DNA of 64,000 nt from Ctenosaura bakeri (GCA_948474755.1 CAOLHI010000922.1:413642-477641); one strand, 5' to 3'; shown: positions 33,260-47,354, counted from the first letter of the stretch. The notes: generated from the sequence alone by a model not told the origin. Translations and numbers: made by a program.

Positions 33260-35265
33260 TTAATTGATTGACACAATACAATTAAAACTTAAAACCAACA
33301 TTTTTTGTTAACTGAACAACTATAGGTCAACTCTGTCGAAAATGTAACTAGTGTTCAGATTTGTAATCTGATACTATGAATTGCACAAAATGAACAAGTT
33401 AGTTCTGCAATTTCCTAAAGGATCACACCAGAATCTTTATCTCTTTAATTGGTCACTACAGCATAGTAAACTTCCTTTGATTCAAAATAACTCCAAACAA
33501 TGGAAATGACAAGAAATCACCTCATGTTCCCACACTTTGAGAAAAGAGGAGGATAGAAAAAGAGCATGTGTTTTACTGGTATCAAGGAATTAATTTATTA
33601 AACTGAATGTAATGCTGTACCTCAAAGACCCCCAAATCATGGATTTTAGGCATCTTTGGAGGTAAAACTGAATTTTCTAAGAAAGAACACTACAATGATA
33701 CCTTTTTTTCCCTCTCTCCCTGTGGGTCACATTCTGCAAGTTGGTTGTGTCATCAGTGAAACAGATTAAGGGCTTTTCAAGCAAACTCAAAATCATAAGT
33801 GCTTCTAGCCCTTAACTGGTATTCATCTAACAACTTTGTGTCAACCTGTTCTAAAGCCACTGTAGTTGATCAAACATATCTTTTAATCAGATAGTTTGTT
33901 TTCTTTATTTCATATAAACAAAACTAAATCATTTTGGTCTGCCATACCAAGCAAATCTCTGTTGGTTGCTGTAACAAAGAAGCTGGGCTCTCCTATATTA
34001 CACTACAGGATGAGTTCCATCTACTGCTTGTTATGCTGGATAGAATCACTGACATTCTGCATTAAGTAATGTTGATCAGGCCAAAATATTGTAGTCTCAA
34101 GGCCACATACAAACTCTGCCATACTATTAGTAGGATCATTTCCCACTTTAAGTTCAGTAAAATAGTATTAGCAAGAAAGCATTACCAGAAAAATCAAATA
34201 ATATATATTGAAATTATATGTGGATGAATATGCTCCAGCAGAAAAATCTGATGACTGTTTAGTTAGAAAAAAATTCCCACTGTACTCAGTGAGTGAAACT
34301 TACTTCTTAACCTAAAGTATGAACTGCACCTGAGTTCCTTTTTTTCAGATTTTTCCATCTGATAATTGGTCCATACTGGATACTTATTATTTGGGCAATG
34401 CTTTTCATTAACCTGAATGTGTAACTTGTTTTACTGATTTAAATTACCATCCTGCTGAAAGATAAGTTGCTTCAAACATAACAAAAACACTGATGAAAAG
34501 AGCTAAAAGCTAATCATTTACACTCTACAGAGGAACTATTTTATAAAGATCAAGAGTCTTTTCTTCCTTTAGCCCCTGTCAGCACACGGCGCAAGTATGT
34601 CAGACATCCACATCATATGTTTTGTAGTGACCTTACCTGAGCATATACGGAATAGATTTCTTACCCTTTTATTGAAGGAGCAGAAAGTAGTAAAAGTCAG
34701 AAGAAATTAACACTTTTGCTCAAGAAACAGATCTCTGAAAGGCTGAGATCATTTGCTTTGGTTACTGTGACAAGTCAAGTATTTCTTGGTCATGGATGTA
34801 ATACGTATTAGAAGAATCGGTGGAGAAAGATGCCCTGGTCTATCACAGTAAAAACAGCTAAAATGACATCATTAAGACTAGCAACTTTTATACGGCATAA
34901 GCCTTCAGGAATTCCAGATGCATCTGAAGAGGCAGGCTGCAGTTCATAAACTCTTACACCAACTAAAACACACTCATCTTTAAGATATTATTGGAATATG
35001 CATGCATTCTTCTGCAGCATTTTCTACTTAAACTACACATATCATGTCTTATTTAAGGAAGGATATTATTGCACCTTCAGAAGTTAACATGCTCTGGCAA
35101 AACCGCTAGTATTTAGTGAGTTTCAAAAAAACTGAAGTAAATCTCAGCTTTATACTTCTAAACACAGTCTTACAGTAGCTAACATTTCAAGCAACTGAGA
35201 CATTGAAAGAAAAATTAAATAAAGTAAATATCAAGTAGTTAAACTTTAACCTCGCCTTAACAGCA
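33260..35265. other. UGT8 intron or upstream region, no feature recognised
   Basis: Low-GC sequence without open frames of note, known repeats or splice patterns. Confidence 0.45.
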
Positions 35266-35270
35266 GTCTC

Positions 35271-35292
35271 TCTCACACACACACACACACAC
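35271..35292. repeat. (CA)n microsatellite
   Basis: A short dinucleotide run. Confidence 0.9.
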
Positions 35293-35299
35293 CAACCCA

Positions 35300-37295
35300 C
35301 TACCACCTTTGTAGGGAGAAGCTGTTAACCTTAAAAACTTTAGTAAACCAAGTAAAGGTCACAAGAGAAGTTTAGAGATCAAAAAAACTGGTTTTGCTAA
35401 AACCTTGAAGAGTGGAAACATTCTGGAAATTTCTCAAAACATATGTAGGAACCTTCTTACATCTGGAATATAATTCTTACTTGTATTCAGTCAAGATGTA
35501 GTTATTCTACAACAATCTTAGTTTCAACTGTTGGTATTTCTGGAGATACAGAAACACAGTGCCTGGCAACATTCTACGACGCTCTAGTGTACACATTCTT
35601 TTTGTACCTAGGCTCTCTTTTTGTACCTTGGCAACCTGACCCAAATGACAGTGTCTCTAGTCTACTCTGTGTCAACACGACTGTTCTCTTGTTTTCTTGG
35701 TGGTGACTGCATCCCAGTACTGTAGGTATTGTTTATCTGCCACTCCATGAAGTGTGTTGGTTTCTTAGATATTAATAACCGATTCTTTGATGCTCCCCAG
35801 TTTCTTGTTAGGTGAGATGTAGGATTCCTCAACATTTCACTTGGATGTCTTTTGACTAACTTATTTGGTAAAAGTTTTTTTCAATATATGGTTACTAGAT
35901 TTATCTTAATGGTTTGGGGTTTAAAATGATTTCAACACTTTCTCTTTTTGCTATGTTCTCATTTACTTATTTTTAATATAACGTTATTTTTAATGCTTAG
36001 TCACTCTGTAAACCCTTTTACGATTGAAGACTGAAGTATAAATATAGGTATGCAAAATAAACAGAAGAGATTTTTTTAAAAAAATAAAGTGAACAGCAAA
36101 GCAAATAGATACCTAACAGATAACCAGAATACTCGTATCCAAAAATGCAGAAGAAAAAGAACAGAGGGCAAAGTAAGAGACCAGCTCAGACTATCGAAGT
36201 GTAGCAATAACAGGTGGACTCTGGTCTAATTTGAACAGGCACACCCATGAATGCTTCTGCTTCTACTTTTTTTTGTCATGAACTCTACCTTTGTTAATGC
36301 AACAAAGTTCCTCCAAATAAAGTGTTCAAAGACACCTACACAACTTTATAGGGATTTTCAACATATACACTGTAGATAACCTGTTGTTAAAACATCCTCA
36401 GCTCAACATTCATCTGTGGTAAACTCACAGAGAGATTTGTGCAAAGTTTTCAGTTTATTACAAATTCCTAGATTTTATGACTACTGTTGGGGATCGTTGG
36501 GGAGAGACTTAAAAATAGACGAATGTAGTGCTCTGTCATACAGACGTTTTTGCGGTGTACTTCACAACTCCACCGCACCTGTGCACATACACACACAGAG
36601 AGAGACAATTTCCACAGATACAGGCTAAGGAACCATGTCAGTATCAAAGCACACTGAATCTATAGATTATAAACTATAATCATAATTTTAAAAAGCCTGT
36701 TCCTGTCATAGTATCTCAATGTCAGTTCAAGGCACTTTTCACAACGCCATGTATGGGTCATATGGAACAATCAGAAATGTTTAGCTATCATTGTAAGTGG
36801 CATTTCCACTACAACACTACTTTAAAGGAACAAGACACATGCCCAACCCTGCTACCATCTGCACCTAGTTCCTTCTCTGAAGTACTTGTCTCCCTGACAA
36901 TGTCATTTACAGCAACAGGATTTAGCTAAGACTAAATGCTTGGTGTAAGAAAAACTACTGAACTGTTAGGAATGAGGGGAAAACTATGAACACACATGGA
37001 GAAAGCAATGAATAGCTTACCCATGATGCTTTATGCTTTTAAGAGTAACCTGTTTCCATATGGATTAGCATTAAAACAAATTCTACATTTGTATGAAAAT
37101 GGAACACCTGCTGGAATTCTACATTTATAAACAGAAGCTTTAAAAAAAATCATAAGTGCAATTCTAATGGAAACCAAAGTTGCCAATATAAGCATATCAT
37201 TTATCATCTCCTTCTTTGGGATATTTTGTGCCTGTAGCACTCTTATGCTTTTAATATGTGTGCCTCTTTGGATCCCGTGCTGGAAGAAAGGTGAG
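35300..37295. other. Non-coding, no feature recognised
   Basis: AT-rich sequence with no gene signal. Confidence 0.4.
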
Positions 37296-37300
37296 ATATA

Positions 37301-37354
37301 AAGGAAGGAAGGAAGGAAGGAAGGAAGGAAGGAAGGAAGGAAGGAAGGAAGGAA
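37301..37354. repeat. (GGAA)n microsatellite
   Basis: About 13 tetranucleotide units, directly after TGGAAGAAAGGTGAGATATAAA, the sort of repeat 3' end that often carries such tails. Confidence 0.95.
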
Positions 37355-37359
37355 AATTC

Positions 37360-39580
37360 TTATTTGTAACAGAAAGATTAATCAAACTGGTATATATAAA
37401 AGATAACAATAAAATTTCTCAAACACAATAAAATATAGGAACAGGGAAAACACTGTAACACTTAGTGGTATTACCGCATATCTTCTCATTTCTTTGCTTA
37501 ATTCACTTCTCTCTTTCCTGAGCAGTTTAAGTCTCTTCAGTAAGAAGACAAGCCATGGCTAAAGAGAGACTTTTAAAATCAATTAGCAGCACTTTAAGTG
37601 CCACTAGCTCAGTAAACTTTACAGCCTCAGGTCTCTCTCATCATGTTACCAGGAGGTTTTAAGTTACTAAGTTGTTAAACTAGAAGAGATGGCAAGGCAG
37701 AGCAGAAATCTCCAGACTATCTGCTCAATTAATATGACTTCACCTCTAGAAACTTATATTCTCATTCTAATTAGCTATTAGTCATCTTAGAGCCTAATGA
37801 CTCTCCATCGTAGTCAAAACGTACAAAATCTGCACTATAGGAACAACCCTGAAGTGAACTGTTCTACTGGAGACAGGAACATTCACAACACTATAGCCCC
37901 ACTCCCCCTCTACCCAGTAATAACTGTATTTTCCCCTCTTCTACTCCTTTTATTTTCCTTCCGCTTTCTAGACAAATAAATATTTCTCCAGAAAAACACC
38001 TGCTTGACCTGGCAGTTAGCTAAACTATGAACTTCTTTCACTCTGCTGACTAATCCCCCACATGTGTGTATTGGAATGTCAGTTAGAATGTGGTGGTCTG
38101 AAATCAGGAAAGCCATTTCTGAATAGTTCCAGCCAATAGGCTTCAGTTATGCAATCAGGTCAGAGGACAAGGAAGATGGTTACCCAAGTATGTCACTTAT
38201 GATGCCTGATGGCCTTTGTGATCTCAGGAAGAACTTCATATTGTCCCACACAGGAAAATATACTGCTGCCGCCATTTTTGCCCCCAAGAAGCACAAAATA
38301 GGTAAAACCCACAAAATTACTAACGTTATTAACTACACAGAATTATTAGAAGTATTCCGAAATACTTTTACAGAGGTTGTCATGAGGAAAACTGTTGGGG
38401 TCACTTTATTCTTGGCTGAACAGAACATCAGTTACCAAGAGTATTCTCTTTAGATAGACAAATGTACACATCTAAAGATAAATGCTCAGCAACATAACTT
38501 TCCTTAAATTGTCTTATGTTTTTAAAACTATTTTAAAAGGAATCTGTTTTTAGTTATGTATTTAATTATTTAACTTTCAAATATTTTTACCCATTGTAAA
38601 TCTCCTTGGGAACCAGATAGCTTGAGAGGTGATACACAAATACCTTAAATAAATAAATAGGGCATTTTATGATAGCAACATAATGTATGTTAACCATATC
38701 AGATTAGAGCTTCATTTTATATGCCAGGAAAACCAAGGTTTCTGTTAGCAGCCTGATGGCCTCCAGATGTTTTAGACTACCACTCTCATCAACAGTAAAT
38801 GTTAAGAGAATGTTGTCATCCAAAATATCCAATGAGTACAAAATCAATTATCTCCCATTGAATCCATGCTCTTTGCTTTCAAGCAGAAATAACTTTGACA
38901 GCTCATCTAAAAAGTTGCTATACAGGTTTCTATCTTAGATTAAAACAGAAAGATCAGAAATAGAATGGTAATAAAGACATGTCTATACAGTATTATTCAA
39001 AATAACCAGTGAACACATGGAAGGGGTGGGATCTCATGTGGTGACTCCATATCTCTGCCTTACATGCTTTTATCTGATATTCCTTACAAAACCTAGACAT
39101 ATACAGCTTTTATCACAAACAGAATTGTACAGAAGGAAACCAGGATGAAGACACTGGATACAATTCCAAGCCCCCCTTCTATGTATTGGTAATGGTATTC
39201 TGAATAAGACTTTTGTGAAACAAGCAAAAATATTTGCATTTGTAGGACATGCTGGTCCCTATATGACTATGAATAAGTCTTCTGTTGTAACATACTGAAC
39301 TGCAAGGAATTTTAATCAGGACTTCCCAGGACTTATGAAAGTTTTCACACAATCCCTGGCCAGTTGAAAAAATATACTAAAAGTATCACATATTTTCAGA
39401 AATATTTTCACTCAGCATTACAAAACTCTTGACTTATTATATGATTCTTTCAAATTCAATAAATTTCAAAACATTTCCTTATAAAATAAAAATATATTTG
39501 CATTACATGAATACTAAACTGCAAGTTACAAGTTGTGCTACAGAAACACTCTTGTATTAATTATTGTGCGCAATCTTGTT
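37360..39580. other. Non-coding, one small repeat only
   Basis: No gene signal. A short repeat end with an AAATAAATAAAT tail is at about 38605-38660. Confidence 0.4.
38752..38815. repeat. Dispersed repeat, 'cctccagatgtttt' type
   Basis: GATGGCCTCCAGATGTTTTA followed by GACTACCACTCTCATC, one end of the 'tgtagtcc' repeat family. Confidence 0.5.
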
Positions 39581-39588
39581 ACTGTTGG

Positions 39589-39735
39589 TCTTAGACCAGC
39601 AGCAGAAGACCCAATCTGCATACAAAGGGTCCTGGGTTTAGTTTTCTCAATCAACAGATAAAAAGCTAAGAAAGCCCTCCCAGTCAGTGTACATCACTGG
39701 ACAGAAAGCAAATTTCTGTTCGGTAATTAAGAAAG
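39589..39735 (+). mobile_element. tRNA-derived SINE, heavily diverged
   Basis: AATCTGCATACAAAGGGTCC then TGGGTTTAGTTTTC resembles the second half of a tRNA head, followed by CCCTCCCAGTCAGTGTACAT, as in the 23.6-kb SINE family. Confidence 0.4.
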
Positions 39736-39739
39736 GATG

Positions 39740-42480
39740 TTTGATTCCATGCTATTTAATAAAAAAGAATCCTGAAATAAAGAAAGGTTGTAGTAACCAA
39801 AGTAAATGTTGTATCATAGCACCATGAGCTCTGCCTAGTTCTGTTATCATAACAAAATGTCCCATCTTTCTTCTCACTGGAGTTTTCTTAAGAAATCTTG
39901 GTGGTCTTATTTAAAAAAACATACAGAGAGAAAGGAGATTTTGCAAACTTGAACCTGTGCCCAGGTGTATACAAGAACAGGCTAGAAGGATCAGTGGTCT
40001 GATTCAGTAAAAAAAAAATCACAATGGAAATCATAAATGTTAATGCTACATGACGCCCACAGTAGTCTATAGATCTAAGAAATAGTAATACTGCATTAGC
40101 AGTCAGGTGGCATTTCCACAAATGGTGTAAATCATCATACAATTAACTTTTGTTAAGTTCTTTGTGTAACACAAGTCTAGGACTGGAATAAAAATAAAAA
40201 GGACACTGCAAGCCAGTCTGTTTTATCCAAGTGCAGTCAGAGACAATGGCAAATTAGTTAATGACTCTGAAGGTCACTCTTTATGATCAGGATAAGTAGT
40301 TATCATAAGCAATGCAATTTCAACTGTTAGCAAGCCTTTTTGCTAATCATACCAAATAACACGCTAGTTAAAATATTTACATATTTGACTATGTAAAATA
40401 ATACTCTAAAATTCTCAATTAAGAAAAAACGAACACTTCAGTACAGAAGGACTCATACAACTCAGCTTAAAAGCCAATAAGAATTCAAATTAAACTTCAG
40501 TTATAAACCAGAAGGATGACATCATCATACACCAGGAGGGCTTAATGACAGAGGAGAAATACCGATGTCAGTACCATGCATTTTATGAAAGTTTTAATTC
40601 TGTGGATTCTACTTAATAAAGTGCCACTGATTGCAAAAATAAATATATACATACATAGGGCTAAAGAATTTGAGCAAGGAACATATAATCTCTTATACTA
40701 ATTTACTTCATTTTTCCTATTAAAAGTATTATTTTCAACATCAAAGCCAGAAGACCTAAAGAACTAATAAAAAATGCAACTGGAAGTATCAAGCTATATT
40801 TAACAGTTTAAGATTATTAAATTCCATTTGGACACAACCCAACTCGCTTCAAAAGATTTGTACCAGCCTACTGCCTGATCTGATTGCACTACAAAGAAAT
40901 TACCTTAAGAGAATACTGACAAGGAACAGGTCATGATACATCTCAAATTCTGTTTCATTCTGAATAGGCTTTATTGCGATATTAAGGAAAAAATCAAATA
41001 CACTTTGCTTGACTGACAGCTGATGTATTTTGGAGTAGAGTTAAATTTCAAAATAGTGGGTCAATGAAAATTACATAGGCAAAGATCACAGGAAGGAACA
41101 GAAGCCTGCTACTTATGCTTCACTAGGCTGCTACTGGGCCCCCTTTTGTCCCTCACAGAGATCATTAGAACCAATTGTCCTTTCTGGTGAGCAGGAAAGA
41201 AGAAATGAACAGTCATCACTACACCCATTTAAACTGTTTAATTTTCACGGTATATTGTTTTTTCATTGGCCTTGTGTAAGCTGCTCCTGAAGTCTTGGAT
41301 GAAGAGTAAGATAAATGTGGTTAAAATAATAACAATAAACAACAACAGCTAGCAAGATCAGCAGTACCAGAGATAGTATGGCACTGAAATGAAACAGCTT
41401 AATTTTAAATGTGACTTCTGACAGGTCAGAACTAACTGGTCAGAACCAATAGTCCCACAGAAGAGGGTCAACACAACCCTGATTGAGCCATAAGACGTTA
41501 CATGACCATATATGTTTTACATTAACATCAATTTTAGCCAATATACACACCTTTTACTGCTTCTTTCAACACATTTCAGCCACCTCTCCTAAAGGAATTG
41601 ACTACAAAAGCTAGTGTAAGAACAGATATTAACAGCGAGACATACATTATCTGAAGGAGGAAGGGGCAAAACACATGAGCAAAATCATCTTTTACCTGCT
41701 GAGGCCTGCAGCGTGCTAGAATGCATGGTAACCAAAGGAAAGATTTCTAACCAAGAATCCCTCTGAGAAAATACTTGGTAAACAAGAAGGAGAAAAAGGA
41801 ACCATCTAACATTCAACTAGTCAGCAAATGTATAAGCAGAAATTAAAAACAGCTTGTGCTGAAGACTCCAGAGGAGCAAAGACATGCATAGCCAGGTCAA
41901 GGCCTATGTAGGGCCTTAGCCATTAACAGAACTCTACCTAGAGCAGGCTGACAATGAGGTGTCATATTAAAAGGAGTAAAGCAGATAAAGCATGTTTTTC
42001 CTCCCTCTAGAGGACTGGAGGAGACATATCCTCAATTACTACAGAAGCTAACAAATAGTTAATTTTTCAATAACATTTCCCTACTAATTTAAAATAATTG
42101 TTATAATGGGCATTTCTACTGGATTATTTCTAATGAAACATAAGAGAGATGAAAGATAACTGCCTTGTGGTTTAATGTCTGTTCCACTCTTTAAAAACAC
42201 AAGATAAACAGACAGCAGCTCTTCAGAATATTTCCATGAAATAAGAACAGAAAATTCTGATGAAATGATGAATGTCAAACTTTTAAACTACCATGGGATT
42301 TTTAAAAGGGAAAAAAAGTCATCTTGAGAGGAACTATACCACACCAAAAGAAATAAGGTATGGATTTCTGCCTTAAAACTAGGTTTAGATTGAGACATTT
42401 TATCCCACAGTTGCACGAGACTGATGTCTAGGATCTAAAACAAGGGAGTCAACCCTAGTTGTTCCTGGGTTGTGACTTGC
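39740..42480. other. Non-coding, no feature recognised
   Basis: AT-rich sequence with no gene signal. A small repeat tail with AATAATAACAATAAACAACAAC lies at about 41322. Confidence 0.4.
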
Positions 42481-42481
42481 A

Positions 42482-42545
42482 GTATCCCTCACCATTGGTT
42501 ATACTGAAGCTGCTGGGATTTGTAGTCCATTGTTACCCCCTCTGA
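42482..42545. repeat. Dispersed 'tttgtagtccattg' repeat
   Basis: GCTGCTGGGATTTGTAGTCC, same family as 6529-6650. Confidence 0.45.
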
Positions 42546-42839
42546 TCTAGAAGTATTAATCCAGAAAGAAAGAAATTTGTTCCATTTCTGATTTCCTGCC
42601 ACACCTAACTGTATTCAAAGGGCTCACTCCTTACCATGTTTACAACAGCAGTCTAAATCACACATAAAATATATCAAGGCCAGTTATGTGCCTTTCTTCC
42701 TCTAAGTGTATGTAGCAGATTGATAATAAAATAAGGGAAGATTTTACGAGTTGGTTTCCTCCACGCTTAGAAACTGCTTAGATGGGGTAACAGCATGAAA
42801 AGACAACAGAGAGTTTTGCCTTTCTTCTCTTTTAATGCA

Positions 42840-42930
42840 GAGGTAGGGAATATGTGACTCTCCAGATGTTTGACTGCAATTCCATGAGTTCTAGCCAGCA
42901 TAGTCAATGGTGCAAAACAAAGGATGCTGC
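42840..42930. repeat. Dispersed 'ctccagatgtttgactgc' repeat
   Basis: CTCTCCAGATGTTTGACTGC and TTCTAGCCAGCATAGTCAAT; same family as above, opposite orientation to 42482. Confidence 0.5.
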
Positions 42931-43214
42931 AATCCAACTATATCTGCATTGGCACAGATCCCCACTCCCTGATTTAACAATTGCATAAAGAGGCAATTGT
43001 AACAGGTGCATTTTGGGAAAAATCGACATTCTTCCGCATAACTATTAAAGACACAATGCTCTGTTCTCTTCTGCAACTTGCCCTTGTGACATGCTGTAAA
43101 TACAGTGTGGGTTGTACAAGAAGCTAGAGAGAAAGGAATAATCATTGGTTCTCTGAAAGATCTGTAGTCTCTTCTTACTTCAATTTGCAGAGAGGCTAAA
43201 ATACGACAAGAGCT

Positions 43215-43290
43215 AGGCAATTTCTGGCCACAATGTCTGGGGCATTCTGGGAATTGCAGTCCAAAACAGTAGCATTATCAACCTCTGATC
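43215..43290. repeat. Dispersed 'ttctgggaattgcagtcc' repeat
   Basis: GGGCATTCTGGGAATTGCAG then TCCAAAACAGTAGC; together with 42840 it may form the two halves of one long decayed element. Confidence 0.45.
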
Positions 43291-43994
43291 TACACATTAC
43301 CAGAACTACAAGATGGGCAAGGACAAGAGAAAGTTATTGACATTCCAGCAATGTATCAATTAGCACCACAGTATTGCTAGAAAGAAAAAGGAAAATTCTA
43401 GGCCAGTAATTGTTAGGAACCAGACTGAAATTACAGCAGTATGTATCATAATGCTAATTTGCTATGTTGGGATCATTTAAAAACTACGCATTTTATGGTT
43501 AACTATTTTTAAAATAGAATCAAGCATGGCAGGGGGGATGCTGTATAATTTTAAACTGAGAAGTCAAACTTTATAGCCTTTATAGCCTTTTATTTCTACT
43601 CAACTCGGCCAGGTTTGCTGGGTGAGGAGTCAATTTTCATCTGCACAGAAGCTTCCTATACACCATCCCTAAGCAAAAATGTACCTGCTGTGACTCATAA
43701 CTGTCACCTTGCTTCCCCCACATGCTATTTTACCACCACTGCCATATGAAGAAGCCTGTGATATCATGTATTTCATGTCGTTTTCTTGGCATAGCAAGGG
43801 TATAATTACAAGATGGAATCTTTATGCTTAACAACAGCATGATATAGGTGCCCAAAAAAGACAGCTATAAATATCAAGGACTGCCCTACACTTACGCAGT
43901 CCCACATTATCTATCCAAAGACTGATGAAGCTTCCTAACTGTACCTGTCCCTTGTCATGGCAGCTAATGGCTTTATCACATGACACAGGTAAAT

Positions 43995-44228
43995 CACAAT
44001 TACAGCAGGACAACAGTGTCTTTGGCTGGGACGTACCACATGACCTCATTCCTCTTCTGTTGTTTTCCTGGTAAGAAACCACTTGGACGGTATTTCTTTT
44101 ACAAAGGAAGCCATTAATGAGTTTTTGTTTGGAAAAGAAACACTTTCTAAATGGTCTCCCAATGGAAGAACAAGAGAAGAGGAACAATGCCATGTGATAA
44201 ATCCTAGCAACTGTCCTGCTGTAATTTT
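43995..44228. mobile_element. Putative MITE with TTACAGCAGGACA ends
   Basis: AATTACAGCAGGACAACAG at the left faces CTGTCCTGCTGTAATTTT at the right; about 234 bp. A further inverted pair just outside (TTTATCACATG at 43973 and CATGTGATAAA at 44190) shows internal rearrangement. The 158-codon minus-strand open frame across it has no recognisable domain. Confidence 0.5.
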
Positions 44229-44389
44229 GATATATTTGCCTCATATGATAAAGCCCCAAGTCACTGCTTTTTGCTGTACTAAAGCTATGGAGGCTCACTC
44301 CCATACTGGAACCTCCATATCTTGATAATCTAGTTGCAACTTTACATCCTTATGCTCTTGAAGCAATGACAGTATAACCAGTATATCCT

Positions 44390-44460
44390 AGTATCATTTA
44401 TTTTTGCATTTATATTCCACCTTTCTCCTGAAATGGGATTCAAGGCAGCTTACAATCTTA
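44390..44460. repeat. Dispersed 'ccacctttctcc...gcttacaat' repeat
   Basis: TTTATATTCCACCTTTCTCC and CAAGGCAGCTTACAATC match a repeat end common in reptiles; another copy is at 48955-49030. Confidence 0.45.
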
Positions 44461-44469
44461 AAATCACAA

Positions 44470-45940
44470 CCTGAAAGGAAAGAATCTCAATCTTAAATTC
44501 ACTTTGATTTACATGCATTAGCACGTCCAAGTTGCATTTCCTTGACAAAGCTCCCATAAAAAGCCAGATTAATCTTGTTGACTTCACATTAAAATTGAAA
44601 AAGCCAGTACTGATCTACCCAAATCATGCTGCTTTGCATAATGAAGATTTCACATCAGTCTTCTTTCTTTTTTTAAAGAGAATTTTAAAACTAGTTTTCA
44701 TTTAGCTTTGAAATCATTAGCACATTTACTTAATTTTTTTAAAGATGAGAATCTTAAAAATGCCAAATTGTCCCAGTTCTCAGTGTTACAGTAAGTATTT
44801 CCATCAAGCAAAGATCTGCTTCAATATGCAAAACTGCTAAATGGAAGCATTAAAGGAAACACATACACCAGCACAAGTATCCTGAAAAACTATAGTAAGA
44901 TGTGTAAAAATCTCCTGTCTCAATGGATTGTAACACAAACAGCTATATACCTAAAGATAATGGAGTCCCAAGTACAGTGAAGGGCACACTAAACAGGTTT
45001 GCAGTTGTGGGAAACATTATTTGGTACCAAGAAATCCATACAAGGAGCATGCATGTTTCATTGAAAAATACAGGTTTAACAATTTCACTCTTCAACTTTG
45101 AGGATACATTAAATACCAACAAGTATATTGTGGCATAAATTTCTAAGGGCCCACTTCTTCATATGTACTAAATAAGCAAACTAGGGAGTACGCATATACG
45201 TCATGAGAAGAGAGCTATTCTCTCTTCCTTGTTTACACAAGAGGTAAAGCCAAAACATTAAGTAATGCAAAAGATAGGAGTCTGGGTATGTTATAATACA
45301 TGCATATAAGCAAATATCAAATTCAAGTTGGCACACTGCCAATTGATACATTCCATCCCAATCAATGGTAATGCGGAGGCACAGCAAGATCAATGTAAAC
45401 AGGAACCAACTGAAAGACAATGAGCAAATCAACCAGTCCCAAAGTCTAATTTACACCTGTTACAGAGTTAAGTTTGCTTAATTAGTTCTGAATGGAGTCT
45501 CCCTTGAGAGATTTTGTTTTATGTTCACTTTAAAATCTGTTACAGAATATCCTAGGAGACTGACATGCTACATGTGAAAGGGTAGAACAATACAGCACTA
45601 ACTCACCTTTGGAGGAAAAAAAGAGGTTCTTTTATTGAATGTGAAGATACCTAGGCATTTTAAAAAAATGTCATGCTTCCGACATTCAAATATAGTTACT
45701 TGACATGGATGGGTGTCATGTCATTTCCACAGTGCCACACTATTATTCCTTCAGAATAAAGTCTACACTAGGGTTTTTTTCCCCTAAAAACCTATTTTCA
45801 TAATGATTTTTTGTCCTACTCCAACATTAGTTTGCATTTTCTGTAAGCCAGTAATGTGTCTACTATTTGCTTTTATTTTTCCCTTTAGAAGTGTCAGTTC
45901 TATGAGTATACAGGAGTGTAAGCACAGTTTAAATGATAGT
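44470..45940. other. Non-coding, no feature recognised
   Basis: AT-rich sequence with no gene signal. Confidence 0.4.
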
Positions 45941-45947
45941 AGGAATC

Positions 45948-46075
45948 ATGTGGCTCTTCTGATGCTGTTGGGATTGCAGGTGGATAACCAGCATAACAAG
46001 TGGAGATGAATGCTGTGAGTTGCAGTCCAACATTCTATGTAGTCCAATAATCAGTACACGATTATCAACCCTGCT
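45948..46075. repeat. Dispersed 'tgtggctcttctgatgctg' repeat
   Basis: ATGCTGTTGGGATTGCAGG ... GTGAGTTGCAGTCCAAC, foldback family of the 6529 copy. Confidence 0.5.
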
Positions 46076-46319
46076 TTAAATGATGTACTATGGAATTTGT
46101 GTGCAGTGGTCAGTGCAATATTTAAACTATACACTTTGCCATTAGCATCTAGAAACCGAGAAATCATTGATCATTAGTTATAACATATAACAGTCCAGTG
46201 TCTTCAATTGAGACTTGGTGGAGGAAAATCAGTTTACAGCACTTTCATTTCAAACTCATTTGCTTGGAAAACATTTAACTTAATGGAACTACACTTAACT
46301 TTGTAACTAACAGCTTAAC

Positions 46320-46430
46320 ATAAGAGGCTGGAACTGTCTAGTCCTCCAAATGTTGAAAAGTAATCCTCACAATTGACTGTGCTAGTTGGGCTGCTAGGAT
46401 CAAGATGACCACATAATTTCCACCCCTGGA
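46320..46430. repeat. Dispersed 'tagtcctccaaatgttg' repeat
   Basis: TCTAGTCCTCCAAATGTTGA ... TAGTTGGGCTGCTAGGATC, another copy of the same family. Confidence 0.45.
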
Positions 46431-47195
46431 TTATGGAAATTACGTTCACATGCCTTAACAAAATTAATTTCCACACAGTCTTGATGAACACTATGGTCTT
46501 CTTTGATTCCCCTATGTTTTTTAATAATTCAGAACAAAATAATAACAAAGAACAAAATTCAGAAAAGCTGGTATTTTTATTTATTTAAAGAACGGTTCAA
46601 TAAAGAAACAAACTAACATGATGACTGCTTCTTCACTTTTAACAAAGTCGACTAACAATCATATTTTTTAAAAAAAGAATTTGATGCTGCTAATGGAAAC
46701 AAAATTTTGTTACCTTACTTTAGTCCACATGGCCAAGGAAGTTGGGATATATACCTGCATCAATCCTCCCTTAAACACCATTTTACGTAAACATCTCAAA
46801 CAAGACTCAGGCCCATGACTCTACACCATCACTTTTCTTCTTCTGTATGACTGATAAAAAAAATCAGTAATTTTTGAAAGCTTGTATAATCTAATTTGTT
46901 CCTTTTGGTTGTACCTGATAAAAATATAACCACAATGTGTACAATGTATTTTGTTGTGATCCCCACTGGCAATCATCCTTCTGAGACTGCTGCCCTTCTC
47001 TGATTCATTAGATACAGTTTTCTCCACTTTATCTCAAGATGAAGATGCAGGCTCCTCAAGCAGCCAATCCATTTTCCCTTCACTTTTCTCATTAACAAGT
47101 CAGGGGTAGCAGTAGATGGGAAGATATTCTCATTAAGGTTCAAAGGTCAGATACATCCAAAATGCAAGAATACATAATATTTAAAATATACTGTA

Positions 47196-47280
47196 CTTGC
47201 TGGTATATAAGACTAACTTTTTCCCCAAAAAAATACTGTTTGAAAATGAGGTGCGTTTCATATGCCAGTGGATCACCTTT
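47196..47280. repeat. Foldback repeat, partner of 19112-19273
   Basis: ACTTGCTGGTATATAAGACT then ACTGTTTGAAAATGAGGTGC, the reverse complement of the 19.2-kb repeat half. Confidence 0.55.
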
Positions 47281-47354
47281 ATCTCAGTATGGCACCCAAG
47301 GCAGCTCAGATCAAATTTGATCAAATCAAAGGACAGCTCAATTAAAAGACCAAG

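Noticed and set aside
31374..37354. Simple repeats as regulatory or CRISPR-like arrays
   Set aside because: They are ordinary microsatellites of 2-4 bp units; no spaced repeat array is present.
43828..44304. 158-codon minus-strand open frame with many Cys and Ser
   Set aside because: It spans a MITE-like unit with inverted pairs, has no recognisable domain, and no promoter or splice context.
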